Position numbers and translations under genes: made by a program. This document shows positions 1-6,517 of a stretch of 6,517 nucleotides of DNA, piece after piece. The DNA is from Spirochaetales bacterium (lineage in GTDB: Bacteria; Spirochaetota; Spirochaetia; Sphaerochaetales; Sphaerochaetaceae), in NCBI GenBank assembly GCA_012800465.1, contig JAAZJI010000090.1, forward strand, positions 1 to 6,517. Reading direction: 5' to 3'. Below the pieces are notes generated by a model, which saw nothing but the letters and a program-made list of their open reading frames with translations, was not told the DNA's origin and made no database searches. How positions within the stretch are numbered: position 1 is the stretch's first letter; every line of letters starts with the position of its first letter.

Positions 1-522
1 TCGGACGATCTCGCCCATATACGCCCCGAAACAGATCGCCAGCGCGGTGACGGCGGCGACCATCCCTTCGATCTTGAAGAAGCGGCCCATCGCATAGTAG
101 ATGAAGATCAGTTGGACCAGGAGAGGAATCCCCCGGATCGTCTCCACGTAGATTCCGCTGATGATGTTCACCCAGTGCTTCTTGCTTACCGAGCCCAGGC
201 CGGTGATCGTTCCGATGACGATCGCTCCGATGATCGCGAAGATCGTCGCCTGGAAGGTGACGGGCGCTCCTTTGATCGTGACCAGGAAGATCGAACGATA
301 GGGGTCGGGCCGAAAGATCACGAGGAAAGCCAGCAGGATCAAGGCGCCGAGGAAGGTGATCCGCCACGAGTTGAACAGGTGTCCGCTGTCCTTCCGGGGG
401 ATCAGGACCCCGTCGGTCATCGTGATCGTGGGAATCTTCTTCCTGGTGGCGTGAGGATCCGTCGAAAGCACCTTCGCCCGGACCGCCTGGAGTTTGACTT
501 CATCCAATTCTTGATCGTTCAT
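1..522 (-). CDS. Amino-acid ABC transporter permease, HisM family (3' end outside window)
   Basis: This is an inner-membrane permease subunit of a polar amino-acid uptake ABC transporter. The 174 residues present start at the ATG at 522-520 and stay open to the window edge, so the C-terminal part, including most of the EAA loop that docks the ATPase, is missing. Residues 1-52 are a hydrophilic, charged N-terminal extension. Hydrophobic segments follow at about 54-70, 86-108, 132-148 and 153-168. The run ETIRGIPLLVQLIFIYY (127-143) is the hallmark of HisM/GlnP-type permeases. The gene lies 105 bases downstream of the binding-protein gene on the same strand, the usual order in these operons; an ATPase gene would be expected further left. 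The ribosome site is weak (AAGAAG about 9 bases upstream), which fits a subunit made in lower amount than the binding protein. Family is clear; substrate is unknown. Confidence 0.93.
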   Translation of the reverse strand, partial: MNDQELDEVKLQAVRAKVLSTDPHATRKKIPTITMTDGVLIPRKDSGHLFNSWRITFLGALILLAFLVIFRPDPYRSIFLVTIKGAPVTFQATIFAIIGAIVIGTITGLGSVSKKHWVNIISGIYVETIRGIPLLVQLIFIYYAMGRFFKIEGMVAAVTALAICFGAYMGEIVR

Positions 523-593
523 CGGGGATTCTTCTTACATAATTATGCGAATCAAGTCAAGATTCTTCGTATATTTATTCAGGTCGAACGAAA

Positions 594-610
594 GGGGAGC
601 GCTGCTCCCC
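594..610 (-). terminator. GC-rich hairpin between binding-protein and permease genes (attenuator or mRNA stabiliser)
   Basis: Read on the minus strand this is GGGGAGC-AGC-GCTCCCC, a perfect 7-base-pair stem with a 3-base loop, followed by TTTCGTT. It starts 17 bases after the binding-protein stop codon. The downstream T-run is short and interrupted, so complete termination is unlikely. Partial termination, or protection of the upstream mRNA from 3' decay, is more plausible. Such hairpins are known between malE and malF and in the his transport operon, where they help produce binding protein in excess over the membrane subunits. The function here is inferred from position and structure only. 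Confidence 0.55.
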
Positions 611-627
611 TCCCGGCCGGTATTCCA

Positions 628-1383
628 TCACAGCAGGTTCCACTTCTCCTTGAGCGCGTCGAAGGAGCCGTCCGCCATCGCGATCTCAAGACCCTTGTTG
701 ATCAGGCCCAGAAGCTTCGTGTCGCCCTTCCGGACGGCGATCGCGATATCCTCCTGGGTGAACGCTTCGCCGACGACCATCAGTTTTCCCTGGTAGTTCG
801 GATTGGCCAGCACGAAATCGCTGGCGATGAGGGAATCGCAGACCGCCGCTTCGACGTTCTTGTTGAGCAGATCCTCGATCGCCAACCCGATCTCATCGTA
901 CGCCCGGGTGACGACGGGATACTCTTCCAGGGCGAAATCCCCGGTGGTCCCGATCTGCACTCCGATCGCCTTGCCCTCAAGGTCGTCGATCCCGCCATAT
1001 TTTCCCTGGTCGGCGGCCCGGATGATGACCACCTGTCCCGCTTCCAGGATCGTCGTCGAGAAATCCATCGTCGCTTTCCGCTCTTCCGTCACGGTCACCC
1101 CGCTGGCGACCGCGTCGTAGGCACCGTTGGCGAGCCCGGCGAAGATCGTGTCCCAGGGAATGTTCTTCACGGTCATCGGCACGCCGACCTTGTCGGCGAT
1201 CAGGGGAATCAGCTCGACCTCGAATCCGGTGAGATTCCCGTTCTCATCGATGAACTCAAGCGGTGGCCAGGTGGCATCGCTGGCGAAGACATATCCTTCG
1301 ACGGACTCTTTCGTACCACCTGCGAACACGGTTGCACCCACAACCACGACAACCAATACGAGCAACGCGATCCGTTTCTTCAT
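628..1383 (-). CDS. Periplasmic amino-acid-binding protein (solute-binding family 3)
   Basis: This is the substrate-capturing subunit of the amino-acid ABC transporter whose permease lies downstream. It is 251 residues long, typical of the family. Residues 1-21 form a Sec signal (MKKR, a long Leu/Val core, then ATVFA) with probable signal peptidase I cleavage before GGTKE. The mature part begins the fold with ASDATWPPLEF (35-45) and carries the family 3 signature GFEVELIPLIADKV (53-66). Arg102 in TVTEERK and Asp183 in VCDSLIASDF match the positions that hold the ligand carboxylate and amino groups in HisJ-type proteins. There is no lipobox and the only cysteine is Cys182, so it should be soluble in the periplasm rather than a lipoprotein. 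I chose the ATG at 1383 because AAGGAG lies 9 bases before it. An in-frame ATG at 1392 directly abuts that AAGGAG and would be poorly initiated. The amino acid bound cannot be read from sequence. Confidence 0.93.
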   Translation of the reverse strand: MKKRIALLVLVVVVVGATVFAGGTKESVEGYVFASDATWPPLEFIDENGNLTGFEVELIPLIADKVGVPMTVKNIPWDTIFAGLANGAYDAVASGVTVTEERKATMDFSTTILEAGQVVIIRAADQGKYGGIDDLEGKAIGVQIGTTGDFALEEYPVVTRAYDEIGLAIEDLLNKNVEAAVCDSLIASDFVLANPNYQGKLMVVGEAFTQEDIAIAVRKGDTKLLGLINKGLEIAMADGSFDALKEKWNLL

Positions 1384-1396
1384 TCCTTGCATCTCC

Positions 1397-1476
1397 TTGC
1401 ATATATATACCGGTCATCATGGATAGATATGCAAAAAATGTCAAGTATTTCGAGGATGGTCGTATAAGTATGCAAA
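1397..1476. repeat. Three TTGCATA-type motifs around the transporter promoter (possible operator)
   Basis: On the plus strand the motifs are TTGCATAT at 1397-1404, ATATGCAA at 1427-1434 and TATGCAAA at 1469-1476. The first two are exact inverted copies of each other with 22 bases between them. The second lies in the spacer of the predicted promoter and the first just after its start point. The third is in the same orientation as the second and lies upstream of the -35 box. The arrangement suits a dimeric or DNA-looping repressor, but no regulator gene is in the window and the motif is AT-rich, so chance is possible. Confidence 0.35.
1416..1444 (-). promoter_or_regulatory. Candidate sigma-70-type promoter of the amino-acid transporter operon
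   Basis: On the minus strand a perfect -35 box TTGACA (1444-1439) is followed by a 17-base spacer and a -10 box CATGAT (1421-1416, four of six consensus matches). Transcription would begin near 1409 and give a leader of about 26 bases that contains the AAGGAG ribosome site. The region is far more AT-rich than the flanking genes. A second, weaker -35-like TTGACC overlaps the stop codon of the upstream DUF212 gene. Prediction only. Confidence 0.6.
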
Positions 1477-1480
1477 CAGG

Positions 1481-1933
1481 TCAATAGCTCGTCACGAGCA
1501 GGCCGATGATGAGGCCCAGAAGCGCCCCGCCGAGGATCTGGCTGAAGGAATGGCCGAGCATCGTCTTGAGGTTTTTCGGGGAGAACTGTCCCTCGTTGTG
1601 GATGTCGCTCAGGATCCTGCTCCATTCGTTGATCACCTCCGCCTGCTGACCCGCCGCCCGTCGGATTCCCATCGCATCGTGGATGGTGATCGCGGCGAAG
1701 GTGGAGCTGATCGCGAAATAGGCGGTGCCGAAGCCGTGGGTCAATCCGATCGAAGTGACCAGGGCGATCACTCCGGCGGTGTGGCTGGAGGGCATGCCAC
1801 CGGTGGAAAACAACAGCTGCCAGACGAACCTTCGTTCAAAGATCACATTCACGAACGGTTTCAGAAGCTGAGCAACAAGGAAGGCAAGCATGGCGGAGAC
1901 GAACGCACTGTTTGCCAGGAGGTTGTTATTCAT
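1481..1933 (-). CDS. DUF212 / divergent PAP2 family membrane protein (YuiD-like)
   Basis: This is a 150-residue integral membrane protein of the divergent PAP2 family (Pfam DUF212), which includes Bacillus subtilis YuiD. Relatives are distantly similar to type 2 phosphatidic acid phosphatases, but their substrate has not been generally established. Visible family marks are GGMPSSHTA (45-53), corresponding to the PSGH block of PAP2 enzymes; DAMGIRRAAGQQA (86-98); and LGHSFSQILGGALLG (126-140), the last conserved block. Hydrophobic segments lie near 8-28, 52-65, 70-86 and 132-148. The length is normal (YuiD is about 158 residues). The start at 1933 lacks a convincing ribosome site, and a -10-like TATACA sits so close that the transcript may be nearly leaderless. 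It is divergent from the MFS gene and 97 bases upstream of the binding-protein gene, with no sign of a shared function. Family is sure; a lipid-phosphate role is only a guess. Confidence 0.9.
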   Translation of the reverse strand: MNNNLLANSAFVSAMLAFLVAQLLKPFVNVIFERRFVWQLLFSTGGMPSSHTAGVIALVTSIGLTHGFGTAYFAISSTFAAITIHDAMGIRRAAGQQAEVINEWSRILSDIHNEGQFSPKNLKTMLGHSFSQILGGALLGLIIGLLVTSY

Positions 1934-1986
1934 GGCTTAAATGTATAGGTTTTATCCAACTTGGGCAATCATGGAGGAGCGTGGGA
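1934..1986. promoter_or_regulatory. Divergent promoter region between the DUF212 gene and the MFS/TCA operon
   Basis: These 53 bases are the only non-coding DNA between two divergent genes and are clearly AT-richer than the genes. Toward DUF212 the best -10 is TATACA (1947-1942, minus strand), with a poor -35 (ATTGCC) 16 bases upstream. Toward the MFS gene a TATAGG/TTTTAT stretch (1944-1955) could serve as -10, with TTGTTA (1923-1928) as a possible -35 lying inside the DUF212 start. None is a strong consensus, so the exact boxes are uncertain although the region must carry at least one promoter. Confidence 0.4.
1973..1979 (+). promoter_or_regulatory. Ribosome binding site that fixes the MFS start
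   Basis: GGAGGAG lies 7 bases before the ATG at 1987. The reading frame stays open upstream to an ATG at 1912, but that extension is hydrophilic/mixed, overlaps the start of the divergent DUF212 gene and has no ribosome site, so 1987 is the start. Confidence 0.8.
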
Positions 1987-3159
1987 ATGAAAAGTAGTTC
2001 AATTCAGTTCCATACGATAAATCTCGCTTCGTTTTTCAGCCAGCTCGCGATCGCGATGATCAACCTGACGCTGGTCTATCACCTTCGCTATCATTACGAC
2101 CTTTCATCTTCCATGATCGGGCTTGCCGCGGCTTCGGCACCGACCTCCTACCTGGTCTCCTGCCTGATCAAGGGGAAGCTTCCTTCGAATCTGCGCCCCC
2201 GTCATGCGATCATGCTCTCGCTTGCGGGGATGAGCGCCTCGATCCTGGTGCTGTCGAGCGTGCATCATCTTGCGATCACGTATCTGTGTCTCTTCCTCTA
2301 TGGAATGTGGATGAGTTTCCTCTGGCCGCACGTGGAGGAGTGGTTCAGCCGAGGCAAGGAGGGGAAGGAGCTCGGCAGGGCGGTCAACGGGTTCAACGTC
2401 TCCTGGTCGCTCGGGGTCGCCCTCTCATCCTACCTTGCAGGCCTGTTGATCGAACGATCGACGATCCTAGCCTTTCTCGTCTCCATCGGCTTGTTCGTCA
2501 TGGTGTTCATCGGCATCCGGGTGGTTTCGACCCTGGTTCCCGCGATCCGGATGGTTCCGGGCGAGACGACCCACATCGAAACAAGCGGATTGACCGACAG
2601 CTCGACGCCGCTGCGGTTCTATGCGTGGGTCGGGATCGTCGTGCTCTACAGCGGGATGAGCATCATTCTTACCATCTTCCCCCTCTACGCCCATGAAGAG
2701 CTGCTGCTGAGGGAATCCCACGTCGGACTGCTTCTATTGATCCGGGGCATCACTTCCTGCATCGGCTTCTTTCTCCTTGGAAGATTCTCCTTCTGGCACT
2801 TCAGGAAATCCCTGATCTTTCTCGTCCAGGGGCTCTTCGCCCTTCTGTGCTTCAGCGCCCTGCGGTTTTCTTCCCTGTTCTTCTATGGCTTCTTCTTTCT
2901 TCTCTTCGGAATCCTTTTCTCCTTCGCCTATGCCCAATCGATCTTCCACGGCTCCAGCGGTGCGGTCAGACGCTCGGAGCGGATGATCATCCACGAGGTG
3001 CTGCTCACGATCGGAACGATCCTCGGCTCGGTCGGAGGAGGGTGGCTGTATCAGAAGTTCGGGTTTTCCAACGTGCTCTTTTCCGTCGGGACCCTCGGGG
3101 CGGCCGCGGTCGGCGGGGAGATTCTGTTCAGCATGTACAACCGAAGACGTATTCGCTAG
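1987..3159 (+). CDS. MFS transporter, 12 membrane segments, substrate unknown
   Basis: This is an inner-membrane major facilitator superfamily carrier of 390 residues, normal for a 12-segment MFS protein. Hydrophobic segments lie near 11-33, 43-62, 73-90, 96-116, 135-155, 160-180, 213-234, 245-266, 275-291, 295-318, 335-356 and 362-383. A hydrophilic central loop lies at about 185-210, giving the usual 6+6 halves. Between segments 4 and 5 is a charged stretch, EEWFSRGKEGKELGRAVNGFNVSWSLG (117-143), of the kind seen where MFS carriers have an Arg-rich cytoplasmic loop and the motif C-like segment 5. The C-terminus is basic (NRRRIR). It is the first gene of an apparent operon with aconitase and isocitrate dehydrogenase: 32 bases separate it from acn and I see no terminator. 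That invites the idea of a carboxylate or amino-acid carrier, but it lacks recognisable marks of known citrate or dicarboxylate porters. A drug or sugar exporter is equally possible. Confidence 0.85.
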   Translation: MKSSSIQFHTINLASFFSQLAIAMINLTLVYHLRYHYDLSSSMIGLAAASAPTSYLVSCLIKGKLPSNLRPRHAIMLSLAGMSASILVLSSVHHLAITYLCLFLYGMWMSFLWPHVEEWFSRGKEGKELGRAVNGFNVSWSLGVALSSYLAGLLIERSTILAFLVSIGLFVMVFIGIRVVSTLVPAIRMVPGETTHIETSGLTDSSTPLRFYAWVGIVVLYSGMSIILTIFPLYAHEELLLRESHVGLLLLIRGITSCIGFFLLGRFSFWHFRKSLIFLVQGLFALLCFSALRFSSLFFYGFFFLLFGILFSFAYAQSIFHGSSGAVRRSERMIIHEVLLTIGTILGSVGGGWLYQKFGFSNVLFSVGTLGAAAVGGEILFSMYNRRRIR

Positions 3160-3179
3160 AATGGAGCATAATCACTTCC

Positions 3180-3186
3180 AAGGAGG
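3180..3186 (+). promoter_or_regulatory. Strong ribosome binding site of the aconitase gene
   Basis: AAGGAGG, a near-perfect match to the 16S rRNA tail, lies 5 bases before the ATG at 3192. It decides the start: the same frame is open back to 2847, but that stretch lies wholly within the MFS gene and its short downstream gap. Confidence 0.85.
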
Positions 3187-3191
3187 ATCTC

Positions 3192-5128
3192 ATGGCGCTC
3201 ACCCTGACGGAAAAGATTCTCGGCTCCCATCTCAGGACGGGGACGCTTAAGCGAGGGAAAGCGATCGGCATCACGATTGACCAGACCCTCACCCAGGATG
3301 CCACCGGCACGATGGCGTACCTGCAGTTCGAATCGATGGGCCTGCCCCGGGTCCAAAACGAGCTGGCGGTCAGCTATGTCGACCACAATACGATCCAGGT
3401 CGGCTTCGAAAACGCCGATGACCACCGCTACCTGCAGTCGGTGGCGGCCGCCAAAGGGGTGATCTTCTCCCGTCCCGGGAACGGAATCTGCCATCAGGTC
3501 CATCTGGAGCGCTTCGGTGTCCCCGACAAGACGTTGCTCGGCAGCGACAGCCATACCCCGACCGGTGGCGGAATCGGGATGATCGCGATCGGCGCCGGCG
3601 GACTGGATGTCGCCGTCGCGATGGCCGGAGACCCCTTCCACCTGATCTTTCCCAAGATCATCGAGATCCGCCTGAAGGGCAGACTCCGCCCCTGGGTCAG
3701 CGCCAAGGACGTGATCCTGGCGGTTCTTAAGCGGTACGGGGTGAAGGGGAACGTGAACTGCGTCTTCGAGTATACGGGGGAGGGGGTGAAGACTCTCCAG
3801 GTTCCCGAACGGGCGACGATCTGCAACATGGGGGCGGAGGCGGGCGTCACCACCAGCATCTTCCCCAGCGACGAGAACACCCGTGCGTACCTGGCAGCCC
3901 ATGACCGTTCGGAGGCGTATGTCCCGCTCTTTGCCGATGAAGGGGCGGTCTATGACGAAACGTTCGAACTGGATCTTTCGACGCTGGTCCCCAAGACCGC
4001 GTGTCCCCATTCGCCGGGGAACATCGCCGACGTCTCTTCGCTCGTCGGCACGAGGGTCGACCAGGTGCTCATCGGATCCTGCACCAACTCCTCCTATGCG
4101 GACATGAGGAAGGTCGCCGACATCCTCGCCGGAAGGAAGATCGCCCCGAACGTCTCCTTCGGAGTCGCCCCCGGCAGCCGGGAAGTGCTTCTCATGCTCG
4201 CCGAGGACGGTTCGCTCGGAAAGCTCGTCGCTTCCGGGGCACGGATTCTCGAAACGGCGTGCGGCTTCTGCATCGGGAACCATCAGAGTCCGGGAACCGA
4301 TGAAGTGAGCCTTCGAACGAGCAACCGGAACTTCGAAGGACGCAGCGGAACCAAGAGCGCCCAGGTCTATCTGGTCAGCCCTGAGACCGCGGCCCTGAGT
4401 GCATTGACCGGCGTCTTCACCGACCCCTTGGGGGATCATGGAATCGAGCATCCCCGGGTCGTGAATCCGGAAAAGTTCATCGTCGACGATTCGATGTTCA
4501 TCTTCCCCCCGGAAGACGGAAGCTCCGTGAAGATCGTCCGGGGACCGAATATCGGCGATCCGCCGGCGAACGTCCCCTTGAGCGATTCCCTCGACGGGTA
4601 CGTGGCGATCAAGGTCGGGGACAAGATCACCACCGACCACATCATGCCCGCGGGCGCCCGCCTCAAATATCGTTCGAACATCCCCGTCTACTCCGGATAC
4701 GTCTTCGAACCGGTCGACGAGTTCTTCGCCCGGCGCTGCACGGAGAACCGGGATCGCGACAAGGACAACTTCATCGTCGCCGGGGCTTCCTACGGACAAG
4801 GGTCTTCCCGGGAGCACGCGGCGATTTGTCCGATGTACCTCGGCGTCAAGGCGGTCATCGCGGTCTCGATCGAACGGATCCACCAGAACAACCTCTGCAA
4901 CTTCGGAATCGTTCCGCTGACCTTCATCGATGAATCCGACTATGAGAAGCTCGGTCGGAACGACGAGATCGTCATCGAGAACATCCGTACGCAGCTCGCC
5001 GGACAGACCGTCATCCTGAAGAACAGGACGAGGAGTCTGGAGATTCCTTTGCGCTGCGACGTTACCGAGGAGCAGCGGGCGATGCTGATCGAAGGCGGGC
5101 TACTGAACATTCTCAAGGAGCGCACGTG

Positions 5129-5129
<1 letters not shown>
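3192..5129 (+). CDS. acn: Aconitate hydratase, single-chain Aquifex-type (TIGR01342-like)
   Basis: This cytoplasmic [4Fe-4S] enzyme interconverts citrate and isocitrate through cis-aconitate, the second step of the TCA cycle. At 645 residues it is much shorter than AcnA or AcnB (about 850-900) and matches the compact aconitase type in which LeuC-like and LeuD-like parts are fused. The catalytic part spans about 1-430. It carries QDATGT (35-40), [12 protein letters not shown] (93-104), DSHTPTGGG (119-127) and the cluster ligands Cys297 (GSCTNSS) plus Cys357 and Cys360 (CGFCIGNHQ). The swivel domain spans about 460-645 and contains [14 protein letters not shown] (531-544), with the serine/arginine pair that binds substrate. 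The third-ligand motif reads CGFC where classical aconitases have CGPC. It lies between the MFS gene and icd, and its TGA overlaps the icd ATG by one base, so it is probably cotranscribed and translationally coupled. A homoaconitase or isopropylmalate-isomerase-like activity is the main alternative, made unlikely by the icd and citrate synthase neighbours. Confidence 0.93.
5115..5120 (+). promoter_or_regulatory. Ribosome binding site of icd inside the end of acn
   Basis: AAGGAG within the last aconitase codons lies 8 bases before the ATG at 5129 and 5 before a GTG at 5126. Both starts are in frame and overlap the acn stop (TGATG or GTGA). I prefer the ATG for codon strength; the difference is one residue. 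Confidence 0.7.
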
Positions 5130-6310
<1,181 letters not shown>

Positions 6311-6317
6311 AACTCGG

Positions 6318-6517
6318 TCAGACCCGGTCGACCAGAGGGACGACCTTCCGCTTCGCAAGGCCGGTATAGACCTGGCGGGGGCGGGCGATCTTCTGATAGG
6401 GATCGTCGGCCCATTCGAGCCAGTGGGCGATCCAGCCCGGCAGACGGCCCAAGGCGAAGAGGACGGTGTACATCGACTCGGGGATTCCCATCGCGTGGAA
6501 GATGATGCCCGTATAGA
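6318..6517 (-). CDS. gltA: Citrate synthase, C-terminal end (5' part outside window)
   Basis: Citrate synthase condenses oxaloacetate with acetyl-CoA to make citrate, the substrate of the aconitase nearby. Only the last 65 codons and the stop (6320-6318) are present. They begin [20 protein letters not shown] and continue through [13 protein letters not shown] and [12 protein letters not shown], the conserved C-terminal blocks of bacterial citrate synthase. By comparison with E. coli GltA (DFYSG), the catalytic aspartate should be the second codon beyond the window edge. The gene is convergent with icd, with 7 bases between the two stop codons, and so is not in the acn-icd operon even though the three enzymes act in sequence. 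The truncation is due to the window limit; the frame shows no damage. 2-Methylcitrate synthase is a close relative that this short piece cannot fully exclude. Confidence 0.92.
   Translation of the reverse strand, partial: YTGIIFHAMGIPESMYTVLFALGRLPGWIAHWLEWADDPYQKIARPRQVYTGLAKRKVVPLVDRV

Noticed and set aside
534..560. A promoter for the permease gene using TTGACT (560-555) on the minus strand
   Set aside because: The -35 is good, but candidate -10 hexamers sit 13-15 bases away and would start transcription almost at the ATG. The AT-rich leader more likely just follows the operon hairpin.
112..1467. A 451-codon open frame on the plus strand opposite the permease and binding-protein genes
   Set aside because: It crosses two clear minus-strand genes and their gap, is a low-complexity Arg/Asp/Gly-rich translation, and has no family resemblance. 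Frequent GATC/GATCG and C/G wobble bases leave the opposite frame without stops.
3144..3172. A separate acn promoter using CATAAT (3167-3172) as -10
   Set aside because: The -10 matches well, but no acceptable -35 lies 16-18 bases upstream (AAGACG or AGACGT). The 32-base gap fits simple operon readthrough.
2847..3191. An N-terminal extension of aconitase in the same frame
   Set aside because: It lies inside the MFS gene and the gap after it. The aconitase motifs begin right after the ATG at 3192, which has AAGGAGG 5 bases before it.
3156..4883. A 575-codon open frame on the minus strand opposite aconitase
   Set aside because: It lies almost wholly antisense to a gene with all aconitase motifs. 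Its Asp/Arg/Gly-rich translation is the typical shadow of a GC-rich gene, and it has no ribosome site.
6316..6332. A bidirectional terminator between icd and citrate synthase
   Set aside because: Only short GGTC/GACC pairings are present, lying mostly in the citrate synthase coding region, with no T-run on either strand.

Overview
The window looks like ordinary chromosome from a GC-rich bacterium (just under 60% GC by eye). It holds six protein genes packed with short gaps and contains no RNA gene, insertion sequence, prophage, CRISPR array or integration scar that I can see. The lineage is uncertain. The Sec signal ending in FAGGTKE, with no lipobox cysteine, points to a two-membrane organism. 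Together with the Aquifex-type aconitase and the style of the transporters, it makes me lean weakly to an anaerobic spirochaete such as a Sphaerochaeta relative. No sequence here proves that.

Layout, left to right. Positions 1-522 (minus) are the first 174 codons of a HisM-type amino-acid ABC permease that runs off the left edge. Positions 628-1383 (minus) are its family 3 substrate-binding protein, which is transcribed first. A 105-base gap with a strong GC hairpin separates the two. A good sigma-70-type promoter (1416-1444) and repeated TTGCATA-type motifs lie upstream. Positions 1481-1933 (minus) encode a small DUF212/divergent PAP2 membrane protein. Positions 1934-1986 are a divergent promoter region. 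On the plus strand follow a 12-segment MFS transporter (1987-3159), an aconitase of the single-chain Aquifex type (3192-5129) and an isocitrate dehydrogenase (5129-6310). These have strong Shine-Dalgarno sites and a 1-base acn/icd overlap, so they look like one operon. From the right edge, the C-terminal end of citrate synthase (6318-6517, minus) converges on icd with only 7 bases between the stops.

Together citrate synthase, aconitase and isocitrate dehydrogenase form the oxidative arm of the TCA cycle, oxaloacetate plus acetyl-CoA to 2-oxoglutarate, the route to glutamate in many anaerobes. The most informative detail is in Icd. The four positions that set coenzyme choice in E. coli Icd (Lys344, Tyr345, Tyr391, Arg395) read Asp, Ile, Lys and Ser here, the pattern known for NAD+-dependent enzymes, so this arm probably yields NADH rather than NADPH. 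The MFS protein at the head of the operon has no assignable substrate. I found no convincing new biological system. The points worth checking are coenzyme use, the MFS/TCA linkage, the regulatory repeats before the binding-protein gene, and a perfect hairpin inside icd.
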